Shown here: positions 18,561 through 33,500 of the stretch, one piece after another
How positions within the stretch are numbered: position 1 is the first letter of the stretch
Layout: every line of letters begins with the position of its first letter
Source: Antedon mediterranea
Lineage: Eukaryota; Echinodermata; Crinoidea; Comatulida; Antedonidae
NCBI RefSeq assembly: GCF_964355755.1
Contig: NC_092678.1
Span: forward strand, 7,538,922 to 7,602,921
DNA: 64,000 bases
Direction of reading: 5' to 3'
Made by a program: the position numbers and the translations under genes
The notes under the pieces: model-generated
What the model was told of the DNA's origin: nothing
What the model saw: only the letters and a program-made list of their open reading frames with translations
Databases searched by the model: none

Positions 18561-21500
18561 CTTTAATAAAAAAAATATTATAAATTAACTACAAGTGTTT
18601 AAAATCTCAGTATTCTGACATATATACATATACATCCTGTTGCCATTGCTTAAGAAAATCGTTAAGGTTTTTATTTCTGTATGGGGTGGAAGAATTGTTC
18701 TGATTTAACTTTAAGATGTATTTAATAAAGTTTAACTATCCTCTATGCTTACTTAAGCTGGCTAAATTAAACTTTTATTTGGCGAGGGTAGGGGATGAGG
18801 ATTTGAGTTGCATATTCTATTCTTTAAAAAATGTTAATTAAAAAATGTACAGCATGACTTACTCTTAACAATCAGAACTGTAAATGTACAGATTCCTTTA
18901 TTATCAGCACTATCAATAACAAAACAAGTAACATCAGTTGAACCAGTTTTAAATGATGAACCAGAAGGTGGATTACAGGTAGCTGACAGACCAATTTCAG
19001 CATTGTCAGTGACTGAAGGGTTATGCCAGGTCACTGTAGATTGGTCTGTCACTGTATCTTTTTCAATATTTTCCGGGCAGGTCACAACGGGAGAACCAAT
19101 ATCTAAAAGAAATGCTCATCATTGTGGAATATGATGTTCTTGTTGGAATATTCATGTTCGTGAAGAAAAAATAATTTAATTTATTTTGAGTTATTGTTTT
19201 ACTTGCAGTGCATAAAGTTAAAGGAGTGCATAGGGCAGATGGTGTGTCTTTCGGGTTGGAGCTGCTGAAGCTAATGCGTATGTTCAATAAATGTATCAAG
19301 TTATCAGGCGAGATATCAGACGATTCCGTGTATCTCTCACTGAGAATCTTATGCATTCTTTTTAATATAACAAAGTAAGTGAAAACATTCCATGTATAAT
19401 TCCGATAAGCAGACAGTGTTTTTCTTCTCGAGTATTGAATGAAAAAATGTTGTTAGTTATTACCTACTGGGCAGAAACCAATGAATTATACTGTATGTGA
19501 TTTTTTATTAGAATGGGCTCAAGTTAATGCCACTGTTGACATGAAAAACAGAGGCATAACTTGAATCTATGACACTGAGATTGCTCAGGATGTTAACTCA
19601 AGCCAGCTCTTTTGAATTCATTATTTATTATTGTCTGAAGGTCACAAAACATCTTTCAATGTTTATTGCATTAAATTGACTGAAAAAAATTGACTATATT
19701 AAATATAAAATACAATTACCATTAATAGTAACTGTTAATACACAGCTTCCAGTATTACCAGCAGAATCCATAGCAGAACAAGTAACATCAGTAGAACTTA
19801 TATAAAAAGGTGAACCAGAAGGTGGAGTACAAATAGCTGACAGATCACTATCAATATTGTCAGTGACAGAGGGATCATCCCAGGTCACCATAACTTGGTC
19901 AGTGGTTGAATATTCTTCAATGTTTCCTGGACAGGTCACAATGGGGGTATCAATATCTGTAAGAAATAGTTAAGAAATGTCCTTTTATTAAAAACACATA
20001 TATTGACTGTGTATGCCTTGGGTTAAACACAACAGGCAAGATACTCAGGTTCACTCTTGTAATGTCCTTCAACAAATAGTTGGGCTCCTTGCTTATTAAA
20101 TAAAATGAAACTTATTATTATTATCAAAAATATGAATTAAATATCTATACCAAATTCAATGTTTTGAAAGCAATTTAAATCCTGATGGAATGGTTACTCT
20201 CCTGTGGCTGTTAAGAAAGAAGTATTTTCCTTTGGAAATGTAATTAGAATGTGTGTAGATGTGTAGAGAAGAGTTTCTAGTAATATTATTCTAATTATGC
20301 AGCGGTCCAGTGGGAGTTTAGTAACTTGTAAAGTACACAGAAAAATGATTGATGTAGGTTAACATTCCATGTTTGGCTAAAAAGTGCAGCCAAAATAAAT
20401 ATGGATGTGGAATGGTTGGAGAATGGTAAGATCTTTTATTGTCTGAAGATTATAAAAATTCCTTTTCAATGTTTAGAATTCGTTGACAGTCTGATGATAA
20501 CTATGTAAAAAATACAATCACATTACCAATAATGGTAACTGTAAATACACAGCTTCCTGTATTCCCAGCAGTATCCATAGCAGAACAAGTAACATTAATT
20601 GAACCAATATTAAATGATGAACCAGAAGGTGGATTACAAGCAGCTGACAGACCAGTATCAACATTGTCAGTGACAGAAGGGCCAGTCCAGGTCACTGTTG
20701 CTTGGTCAGTGGCTGAATATTCTTCAATATTTCCTGAGCAGGTCACAATGGGGGCATAAGAATCTAGAAAAAAGGAAAAAGAAAATAAGAAAACCTTTCA
20801 GTATTAAATGAAATATTTTTAATAAGAAATTGTAATAGAAAAAAATCAGGTATATATATTTTATTACTTTGGTATTGAGTGTAGTGTATGGATGTATCTT
20901 TCTATTTTGATTTTACAGTAGGTTAAAAAAATATCTAGTGTATGTCTTAACTTCTACACTACAAGCATGTTTCTTAGGTAAGTTTTAACATATAATGGCA
21001 TGCTGACACTTCATTCTTGCAAGTTGCATATATATCGTCAATACATTAAATATAGCACAATTTTTAACTGATATTTCGACTAGATTGGATACTTAGAAAG
21101 CAAATTGAATCCCTGACCTAATAGTTACTATTAACCCAAAATCCAGTAAATTTGATTTAAAATACAGTGAAGTATGTTGAAAGGAAAATGTGCTAGCAGC
21201 TGAGGAATAGTGTAATTGTTAAAAACATGCTATCTCAAAGAACATACAGTATATCTATCAGTAAGATCTTAAACCATGTTGTAATATTGTTTGAAAATTA
21301 GGTAGGTAAACTAATATTTGCTAATGGTTGTGGGGCCCAGCTCCATTTTATCAATAACATTTGGGCCACTAGATTCCACTGTGTACCACAGAGAGACAAT
21401 ATAAAAAATAAATTTATATTACCATTAACAGTAACTGTAAATACACAGCTTCCTGTATAACCAGCAGAATCCGTAGCAGAACAAGTAACATCAGTTGAAC

Positions 21501-24500
21501 CAATATTAAATGATGAACCAGAAGGTGGGGTACAAGTAGCTGATAAACAAGTATCAACATTGTCAGTGACTGAGGGGTCATTCCAGGTCACTATAGCTTG
21601 GTCAGTTGATGAATTTTCTTCAATGTTTCGTGGACAGGTTAAAGTGGGGGCATCGACATCTATATAAATAAAAAGTTGGAAGATTTACAAATAACTTTTT
21701 AAAAATTACAGAAACATTGTTGTTATACTGTGACAATGTTAGTACCCCAACACAAACTTTGCTTTAATTAGGTAAATATTGTAAATGTGTGATCAAAACG
21801 TAAAGTAAATGTAGGTGGATAGAAGAGGGTGAAAAGAATTCTAAGTACTTTTTAAACCTTGAGAAAATACATCACAATAAAAAATCTATACTAAATTTAA
21901 AAAATGATAAAGGAAACATTGTCACTGGGAATAAGGAAGTATTAAAAGAGGAATATCATTTTTATTCTAAGTTATACAGTAGTGATTGTTCTATTAGTAA
22001 TGTTGAAATGCTAGAAAAACTTGGCATTTCTCCTAATAATATACCTAGACTATCCGAAAATGAAATGAAAAATTGTGAAGGTCAAGTTGAATTAGACGAA
22101 TGTACAATTGCCATGAAATCTATGGCGAATTCAAAAAGTCCAGGATGTGACGGCTATCCAGTGGAATTTTATAAAACTTTCTGGAATCAAATTGGTGACA
22201 TTCTAGTTGAATCATATAATTACTGCTTTAAAAATGGTAGATTATCAGATAGTCAACGAAGAGGGGTAATTTCACTAATTCTGAAGGATGGCAAAGATGA
22301 ATTATTATTAAAAAATTGGAGGCCTATATCCATTTTAAACGTTGATTATAAAATAATTACAAAAGCCATTTCAAACAGAATGAGGAATGTTCTGGGAACA
22401 ATTATCTCTAATGATCAGACCGGATTTTTGCCAAACAGGTATATAGGAGAAAATATCAGATTAATAATAGACCTGATTGAATTTTCAGATAAAAACGATA
22501 TTCCAGGAACCTTACTTTTTATCGATTTTGAAAAGGAGTACGATAAAATTGAATGGTCTTATATCGATAAGTGCCTTGATCTCTTTGGTTTTGGAAATGA
22601 CTTAAAGAATTGGGTCAATTTGTTTTATACAGGTATAAGTAGTTGTGTTATCAATAATGGTTACCTATCCAACTATTTTAAAACAACAGTATTAAGGGAA
22701 TTTGTGTTAATCCTGACAGTCAAATAAAAATCACCCAATTTGCGGATGATAGCTAAAGCAATTAAAGTTATAGAAAACTTTGGTGATATTTCCGGGTTGA
22801 AATTAAATAAGGCAAAATCCAGCTTTTTAAATATTGGTAGGCTGAAAAATAAAATTAAGAACTTCACTTCTGATTATAGATTGACTAAAGGACCGGTTAA
22901 ATTTCTGGGAATAGACATATCTTTGGATAAAAGCAAACTCTTTGAATTAAATTATGATGTTCAATTTGAGAAACTAAAGAAAATCCTGAATATTTGGTCC
23001 CAAAGAGATTTCACACCAATAGGTAAGGTTACAATTATCAAATCACTGGCTCTTTCTCAATTAACATATTTATTCTCTGTCCTCCCATCCCCTTCAAGTG
23101 AATTTATGAAAAAATTGGAGTGAACTCTATTTAAATTTATTTGGAGCGGGAAGCCTGATAGAGTAAGTAGAGAGACTATGTATAACGATAAAGATAATTG
23201 AGGTTTAAAAATGACAAATATTTATAAATTTAATGAAGCCCTAAAAATAACTTGGGTTAAAAGATTTTTAGACACAACCACGAACGGAAAATGGAAACAA
23301 TTATTTAGGAAACAAATTTTGAGCATCGGTGGGGAATGGATCTGGCTTTGTAAACCAAAACAGGGGATAGGAATTAATTATGAAAAGCTTGGTAACTCCT
23401 TTTTACAAGATGTTTTAATAGCCTGGTTTAAACTAAGAAATGATTATGGTGACGATGTATCTGATGAGGTATTGTGGTACAATCAAAACATTAAAATTAA
23501 TAAGAAAACTATATTTTATAGATCATGGAGCTTAAAAGGTGTAAATTATATTTCAGATGTAAGGCTTAACAACCAACGCTTTATGACATACTGAATTTAA
23601 AAATACCTATGCTATAAATTGCAACTTCATTCTTTTTTTTGGTTTAGTTAATGTTATCTCTCAAAATTACCGAGAAAAATTAGCTAATCCCAACCCTACA
23701 AGAAAATCGCCAGTTTTATTACAATTAATGGAAGTTAAAAAAAAAACAACCACCTTTGTGTAAAATTTGCTCAATAATATAATATATGTATATATACCCC
23801 AAAGGCTTATAGAAAATGGAGTAATGAATTTAACCAAGAGCCTAATCTTGTTAAGGTTAATTGGAATTTAATTTATAGGATGCCTTATGAATGTACTCTT
23901 GATACCAAAACACAGTACCTGCAATTCAGATTTATACATAGAATTCTTCCTACAAATGAGTTATTGCACAAAATTGGCCTGATTCAAGATAATAAATGTT
24001 CTCTTTGTAGTAAGGAAAAAGAAACAGTAATACATCTAATGTGGTCTTGCGAGAAAACTTCTAAATTGTGGGATGATGTGTTTTATTGGTTCAGGAAATT
24101 AGACATCACTATTAGATTAAATTATATAGACATATGTTTTGGTATTTTTGAATATAAATATTCAACTTTTGTTAATATGATTTTACTTCTTGCTAAGAGA
24201 TATATATATAAATGCAAGATTAATGAAATTCCTCTTAACTTCATTCACTTTAAAAGATGGGTACTCTTTACAGAAACTGTGGAGAATAATATCGCAAAAA
24301 ATAAAAATAAATATAATGTCCATATTAAAAAATAGGAACCAGTATTAGAAAGCGATAACGACAATTGAATGAAATACACCCATAAGCAACTGAAATAATT
24401 CATTGTAACGCCTTAGTAAATTTGACAATTTATTTCTCTTATATTGTTTTGGTGAATTATGGATATGGGAAAAAGAATTTGACTTTGTAAACCAAATCAA

Positions 24501-27500
24501 GGTATAGGAGTTGATAATGCAAAACTTTGTAACTATTATTGTTAATATGTTATAATAGCCTGGTTTAAACTAAGAAATGATTATGATGAGGTATGGTGAT
24601 TTAATCAAATATTATAATGTGACGTCCTCACACGTCTTTGATTTTCTTTCTTCTTTTCTGATCTTTTTAATGTTGATTGGAGTTTAATTTATAGGATGCC
24701 TTACGAATGTACTCCTGACACTAAAACACAATTCCTGCAGTTCAGATTTATACATAAAATTCTTCCCACAAATAAGTTACTGCACAGAATTGGCCTGGTT
24801 CAAGATGATAAATATTCTATTTGTGGTAAGGAAAAAAAACAAAACAGTAGAATTTCTAATACGGTCTTGCGAGAAAACTTCTAAATTGTGGGATGATGTG
24901 TTTTAGTGGTTCAGGAAATTAGACATCCGTTTTAAAATAGATTATATAGACATATGCTTTGGTATTTTTTTAATACAAATTTACAATTTTATTAACATGT
25001 TTTTTTTTTAAATTTCTTACTAAGAGATATATATATATAAATGCAAGATTTATAAAAGTCCTCTTAACTTCAATCACGTTAAGGACTGGGTACTTACAGA
25101 AACTGTGGAGAATAATATTGCAAAAAATAATAAATATCAATCAAAAACGTATTGTAAACTAAATTAAGGAATAAGAGTTGAAAATGCAAAACTTGGTAAT
25201 CATTATTGACAAGGCGTTATTATAGCCTGGTTTAACTTAAGAAATGATTATGATGAGGTATTTGTGGTATATCAAACATTGAAAGAGATAATGAAAAAAG
25301 AGAATGACGATTGAGATAATGTGACGTCCTCAAACGTCTTTGGTTTTCCTTTTTGTTTCGTTCTGTTGAGTGTAATGTTTTTGATAAAAGGAGAAAATAA
25401 AAGTTATTGAAAAAAAAAAAAAAATGTGTGATCAAAACAAGAATTTTGGAAAAGTTTTTAAATGTAATCCTTGATTTTTGCTATCCCATAATATCAGTTG
25501 TCTGGGAAGTCAATAAAAAATACTCTAAAACACTGATGAATAACTGGAAGAAAAATCCATCTGCGACTGACAAAGGCTACTAATATCAACTGGACAGATA
25601 TTTCCCTTTCGGTAATGTAAGGGTTAAAGTAAGTGTAACATGCTATTCTAAAGAAACTACTATATGTCTGAAAAAATATCTTCGCAATGTTTGTATAGTA
25701 TTAGACAGACAATGATGATATAAAAATAGGCAATAACTGTATCATTAATATTATTCTATTACCATTTACTGTAACTGTAAATATACAGCTCCCTCTATTA
25801 CCAGCAGTATCCCTAGCAGAACAAACAACATTAGTTGAACCAATATTAAATGATGAACCAGAAGGTGGAGTACAAGTAGCTGATATGCGAGTATCAACAT
25901 TGTCAGTGACAGAGGGGTCATTCCAGGTCACAGTCGTTCTGTCATTGACTAAATCTTCTTCAATGGTTCCTGGGCAAGTAACAATGGGGGAACCAATATC
26001 TACAAAAAAAAATGGTTTTACAAATTAACAAATAAAAAAAAATAGAATAATCCACTTTTTTGACATTCACTTTACTAAGCTACTCTTAAAAATATAATTC
26101 ATGAACAACAAGCTCAGTTGATATTGGTTCAAGGTATTTTAGATACTCGACTTTAGTACAATAAAATATCACAATAAACTTAAACCTCAACTTAATGAAG
26201 TGTAAGTGTAATAACTAGTATGAGGACAGGATGGTAGATTACATAGCAAATATGTCAAGATGACGACATATATAGCTCAATAACTTCTTCTGAGACAGCA
26301 ACAATTTGAATAAAACTGTGTTACAATAATTCTCAATTCTTGACTTGAAAAAAACCATACCTTGATTATTTTTTAATACTGTCACAAAACTTCTTTGCAA
26401 TGTTTTTTTATAATTGAATACAAGGCAGAAGGATAACCACTGATGTAAACAAATGGTATTACCATTGATATTAACTGTAAATACACATCTTCTTGTATTA
26501 CCAGCAGTATCCGTTGCAGAACAAGTAATATCAGTTGAACCAGCATTAAATGATGAACCAGAAGGTGAAGTACAAGTAGCTGACAGACCAGTATCAACAT
26601 TGTCGGTGACTGTGGGGTCATTCCAGGTCACTGTAACTTGGTCCGTGGAGGCTAAATTGTCTTCAATGCTTTGTGGGCAGGTCACAATGGGGGCATCAAT
26701 ATCTATAAAAAAAAATATAACCAATCAACCAAAAACAATGATTTATCGATTTGTTTAGTATAAATTTCAGGAAATTTTCTCTCGTACCCTTACAAGCCCA
26801 GGTGCCAATATACTCTAGCAGGTAAAACTAAGACATGTTGTATTTCTATATCCTAACTATTATAAATCTTTGCTTTTCCAGTCTATCATAATGTACGATG
26901 TGTACTCAAAATCTTTGTAAAGTATAACTAAATTGATCATCACCATTTATAGTAACTGTAAACACACAGCTTCCTGTATTTCCAGCAGTATCCATAGCAG
27001 AACAAGTAACATCAGTTGAACCAGCATTAAATGATGAACCAGAAGGTGGAGTACAAGTAGCTGACAGACCAGTATCAACATTGTCAGTGACTGAGGGGTC
27101 ATTCCAGGTCACTGTAGCTTGGTCAGTGGCTGAATTTTCTTCAATGTTTCCTGGGCAGATCACAATAGGAGAACCAAGATCTACAAGAAATAGTTGAAAG
27201 ATTTTTAAAAAGAACAAAAATTACATAAATATATATTTACAGTACTTCAAAACATTATTTGGGCTCTCTATTTTGTTACATATTATGAATGTGTTTGGGA
27301 ATTCGGTAAACAATGTCTGAAGGAAGTTTGGCTGCAGCCTTTAAGGGTACACAGTACATCGACTTAGCAGAAGTATGACATTTTACAACATGCTGTCTCA
27401 AAGAACCTATGTTTGTTGGTAAGATTTTTAAACCATGCTGCAATAATTGTCTCACAAGCAAATTATTTCTTTGCAATACGTATAATCCTTCATCTGGCAA

Positions 27501-30500
27501 ACGATGACTATAACAAATTAAATGCTATTACCATAAACAGTAACTGTAAATAAACAGATTCCTGTATAACCAGCAGAATTCGTAGCGGAACAAGTAACAT
27601 CAGTTGAACCAATATCAAATGATGAACCAGAAGGTGGAGAACAAGTAGCTGAAAGACAAGTATCACCCTTATCAGTCACTGGTGGGTTATTCCAAGTCAC
27701 TCTAGCTTGATCAGTGACTGAATCTTCTTCAATGCTTCCTTGGCAAGTCACAATGGGGGCATCAATATCTATAAGAAAAAGTTAAAAGATAAATAAAACA
27801 AAATTACTGATATAATTCATAAATATCAGATATTTCCTTCTAAGAGGCGTAGTATAATAATGAGATATTACAAAGGTGTTTTGTACAAGAATGAATCAAA
27901 ACTTACTATTAACAATAACTGTAAATACACAGCTTCCTGTATTACCAGCAGAATCCATAGCCAAACAAGTAACTTTACTTGAACCAGCATTAAATAATGA
28001 ACCAGAAGGTGGAGTACAAGTAGCTGACAGACCAGTATCAACATTGTCAGTGACCAAGGGGTCATTCCAGGTCACTCTAGCTTGATCAGTGAATGAATCT
28101 TCTTCAATGTTTTCTGGGCAGCTCACAATGGGGGCATCAATATCTATTTTTAATGATATAAATAAAACTTACAGAAACTGAGGAAATTCTATGCATGCCA
28201 TTATTCCTTGCACACTGATGAGCATATTTATTTTGAAAAACTAGCCATTCAGTTATTCAGCTAGTTAACATGTGCAAATGAAAACCAAAGTGTGCGTAAA
28301 GATAAAGAAGGCAAATGATAGTAGGCCTAACAACGTGGCTACTTTCAAATCTAGGACATTAAAATTTGTGCACGTAAAAAGAATTGATAATTTTATGAAC
28401 AGCAGTTTGTTAGCTTATAACCAAATGAAAGTGATGATTAAAAAAAGAATTAAACTATACATTTTAACTGTACAACATAGTAGATTTATAATTCATAGGT
28501 AAAGAATAATTTAAAACTTACTTATGACAATAACTAAAAACATACAGATTCCTGTATTACCAGAAGTAGCTTCAGTATCCAGCGCAGCTGAACAGATAAC
28601 ATTAGTTGAACCAGCATTAAATGATGAACCAGAAGGTGGATTACAAGTCATGTTCAAACCAGTATTAACATTTTTAGTGACTGTGGGGTCATCCCAGGTC
28701 ACTGTAGTTTGGTCTGAGGTTGTAACTCTAACTTGGTCATCAGGACATACAACATTGTCTTCGAAACAAAAACAATGTAGTATGATGTCAAACTCATTTA
28801 TATGGACTGTTATGGGTTTCAACGTTTACTACAAAAGGATTATATATGAGCAATCTGTAAAGAGTGTTGAATATATTTAATTTAGCTGCCCATTAATACA
28901 TTGAAAAAAAATGTTACTATAAAATATTAATGTCTTCTGAAGCAGAATTTTGTATAAAAAATATCAATCAATTTAGAAAATAAAATTCCTATCTATCTCA
29001 TTTTGGTCTCATTGATACTATCTATATATTAATGTTACTAAATTTTTCACGTAATTTTACGTATCTCCTTTCCTGAATTGTATGGATACACACTAAAAAA
29101 AGGAAAAAAATAACATTAATTAGACGTCTCAGCGACCATGTTATGTCACTGTATAAACTATGCACCCTCTTCTATTGTGTACCGCCATGGCCGGACCTAC
29201 GAAAACCATGCCGGGCCACCAAATTAAAACAGTGTTTAGTCTCGGCAGCCGGTCAAATCGAATGATTGCGTCGTTGAAGTTTTAATTAATTACACCTATC
29301 CTTTGAACAGATTTTTTGTAAATAACGGTTTGGCTCAGTGAGCAAAATGCCGTGGCCATTGATAACAATGCGTATGTGTATATAATAAGTATCACCGGTT
29401 AAAGCTAAAATTCAAAACTAGACCACAACGTAATTACAAAACTAGCAAAAAAGAAATCAAACCTTACACAAACAAAATTGCAAAATATAAAAAACATTGA
29501 CATAAAAAAAATGTAAATGAACAAACAAAAAACACACAAATAAAATGAATCCAAATGGTTGTCCAAATATCAACGAAAAAATACACCAAAATGTAAAAGT
29601 TTTTGTCATCTAATTTCGCTTTTTGTGTTGATTTCAAAGTCCGTAAGCAGCTGTAGTTTTATTATTCCAATACTTCACATCTTCATTATATAACTTACCA
29701 ATTCATATTTTATTATTAAAATGTTTTAATCTGCCAACTGATTGACAGACTTCAACGTGCATGTCCCTCTCATGCACGTTGTCACTTTCTGAGGCACACC
29801 TTAAATTAATATTCACACAGCACAGTACCATATACAATATTGCTTTCATTTTGTAGCTTACAGTATTTCAAAGTAAAAGAATACTTCGTAACAAAATCAA
29901 TGGTCGTAAATAGTTCCGAATTTTATCCTTGGCAAAAGGGAAGAGTGTGCTTTTATTATACTTAATCTTGCAATGCAAATATTATTTAGGCAGACATGAC
30001 GGGTTACTGCTAGACCACAATTTAATTACAGAAGTGAAAATAGGTAAAAAAAAATAGCAAAATATCAAAACCATTGAAATAAAAATAAAATGTAAATGAA
30101 TAAAAATGAACAAACAGAATGATTCCAAATGGTTTGATACATTGTTGAACATGAAAACAACAATTTGTGTTTCAGCAGCAATGTGTTTTTCATTTGATGT
30201 ACGTCCGCTTTTTTATTTTATCTATATGTATCAAACCTATTAGTGGCGGTAATTATCGCTGTTGGTTTCGATTAAATAAAATAAAAATAAAAATAAAAAA
30301 TAATTAATATGTCATGAAAAACACTCATTTTATACTTTTGTTATATTTGCGCGCATCATCTGATTCACACAGCACCATTTTTCTTTAGTGTCTTTTATTT
30401 TCGCAAAGTCTGAACAGCCAAAAGTTAAGTCAAAAGTTCCATCCAGTACTGCTTTCATTTTTTAGCTTACATTTCAAAGTGACGGGATAGTGTATAACAA

Positions 30501-33500
30501 AATCAATGGCCGTAAATAGTTCCAAATTATTTTATTATTTTAATAATTACTTTTATCAGAGTGCGCTTTTATTATACTTGCCCATGCAAAGTCTATAACC
30601 ACATATTAAAGATGTATTGTCCCTTTGTCAAATTCCAAAAAAATAAAAAATAAAAGATTTCGAAAAAAAGTGGGTCATTTTGAAGTATCATAATAGTTAT
30701 TAACTTTCACCAAAAATTTGTCGGAAAAAAAAAAAATTTATCTAAAATACAGACGTTTTTTGGTTCAAAAAATAACTTTGACTTCCAGTCACAGTTTTCG
30801 ATCAAAACATATCTCATAATGCAACGCGCTTATTTGGCTACTCTGTATGCATAATCATAAAACTTCCTCGCGATTTCGGTGAAAACACCTTCTCAACCGT
30901 GACGAGTTGTAAACAATCCTAATTAGCATCATGCATAATGTATAATTATGGTTTGAAATCTTTGTTTACGTTCGCTCGCGACGATTTTCCAGACGAAATG
31001 TAATCAAATTAATTTAGCTGTTAATTACGTAAACCTGTTGTTTTTGGCTCGAATTTTCGACTGAAAGTGAATAACTTTAATATTACTTTGATATGGCCAA
31101 TTTAAATTTAGAATATTCTGACCTTCATTTTTTTGTGTTTCAAGGGACAATACATCTAGGTGGAAAATACTGTGCAGAGTAATTGGTTACTGCTAGTAAT
31201 CAATAATGACATGTAATGTATACAGTAAATTAATGATAAGAGTTTTAGTGAGAATCTTTAGATTTTTAGTTATCCGCTTGGTATACCAAGCGGATAACTC
31301 CTTGTTATTGTACGAGATCAACATTTTTTTTCTGTATTATTAGTTATCCGCTTAGTAGCGGATAACTGCTTGTAATCGTCCTGTTACTTTTTTTTTTTTT
31401 TGGTTATCCGCACTTGGCGGATAACCTCTTGTTATTGTCAGGATCTTTTTTTTTTTTTTTTTGGTTATCCGCAACGAAGTTGCAGGATAACCTCTTGTGA
31501 TTGTACGAAATCATCATCAACATCAACTTTTTATTTCTCTTCTTTCTTTCTGTATGATTTTTGTGGAACGCTTTTCTCGAAAACTTGCAAACATAACATT
31601 TTGTAACTTTCTCAACATATCGTCATGCACATGAAGATGTGCAGCGAAGCTTTTCATGATATTTACAATTGCGCAACGTGACCTACGCGCGATTTAACGA
31701 TTTTGTCGTATTTAACATAGCTCGACAACCAAATAACATTTCAACTTGAAACTTTGCAAAAGTTTAATTTATATCATGCGCTAACTTTCTGTTGAAAAAA
31801 AATTGCGTGTTTTACACAAAGTTACGCGCACACGCGCATATAAAATTTCAAAATGCGCAAAATTAATTTATAATCAACTTTCTACGCGTTTCATGTCGTT
31901 TTAAGCATGTCAAAAATTCCCACGCGTGCGCACATTTTTACGTGTGCGGTGCGCACGTAGCATTGAAAACGTATTTTTTTCGCGTGATTTATGTTGTTCC
32001 AGCTTTTTCAAGTAATTTTACCAAATTTTAAACAATTTCGACTTAAAGATACGTCATACGAGCACGTCGAATTGGACAATTGGCGCGCGTTTTTTATGAA
32101 AAGGTTAAAAAATTCGTTTAAAATATGCCTTTTTTTAAACAGTCGTAATTTCTAAACTAGACGGTCAACTTTTTGTGGATGGCATATTCTGGAAGTAGAT
32201 GAGTTGTAGATATCGAATCAGGTAGTAATATGGCTAACTGGACATTGTGACGTCATCGTATGGCCACACGAATATAAAATTTAGGATTTTTGTATCTTTC
32301 GTCATAGCTCATCACATTGAATAGAGCGCATCTCCACTTATCCGTTTTCCATTTTCACCCCGATTTTGATATTGTCTAGGTCAATCAAGTATCTTTCGCA
32401 TGAGTTAAAAATATTTTAATTTTTTTGACGTCATCATGCCTAAAAATTTAAATCACGTGTGGCATTAATTTCATCTTTACAGTAAATTTTAATCTGTTAT
32501 AGCTCGTAAGAATAAAATGTGATAATCACGATTAAAACTTTTTCTGGAAGCTATTGGATTGTAGATACGAAATTATGTAAAAATGTTGCCAATCGGATGT
32601 TGTGACGTCATCATATGGCTAGTTAAACAAAAAAGGTCGTATTTTCATCTTTTGCGTCATAATTCATTACATTTAAAAGAGTGCGCATCAATATTTCACG
32701 TATTCAAATTTCTTCTACACGCTAATACGTTGTTGCTGAGATAATTTCCTTTCGGAATTGCTACCTTCGCGTTTCATTTTAAAACCGTCAACATGTTAAA
32801 AATTGCAATAAATAGCGGGTCCCGTAATTTCACCTATTCTACACTGTATGTGATATGGATACAGATACTGTGTATACTATATATGAATTTAAATAATAAA
32901 ATTCAGCAATAACAACATATCATATTCTTCAGTTCAGGTCATAATGCCAACGTGAACACTTCCTTTTGTCCTCAACCTATCCTCTTAATGTTTATGTTGC
33001 ACCACTTGCGCGGCGGATAACCAAACTCGTCAAAGTGACGAGTTACATGTCTAGTTTTTTCTATGTTATTCTTCTTTCTTTCCCAAAATTTTGTGTCACG
33101 TGTATCTCAAATTCTGATCAACATTACATCGTATAAGTTTGTCAGAAGATTTACCTCTATGTGTAGAAGTGCAGGACAGCTCGTTTTTTTACTTTAGAGT
33201 CGCGCAGCGTAAGCTACGCGCGATTTTATGAATTTCGCGTATTTAACATAGACTAAAAAGCAAAATTCATTTTGTAATGACACTTGGTGAACATTTAAGT
33301 CATATCAAGGGCAAACTTTCTATGGATTAAAAATGGCATGTTTGACATAAAGTTACGCGCGCATGCGCGTTTAAAATTTCAAATTGCGAAAAATCCATTT
33401 CTAATCAACTTTCTACGCGTTTTAGGTCATTTTGAGCATTTCAAAAATTCCCACGCGTGCGCATATTTTTTACGCGCGCGTGCGCACATAGCGCAAAAAC

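Noticed and set aside
27276-27500. 74-codon minus-strand frame between HYR6 and HYR7
   Set aside because: It lies in an intron and shares sequence with other introns of the array; no HYR or other motif.
31272-31500. CRISPR-like array of spaced repeats
   Set aside because: Eukaryotic context, repeats are hairpin ends of mobile elements, and spacers are T-rich and related to each other.
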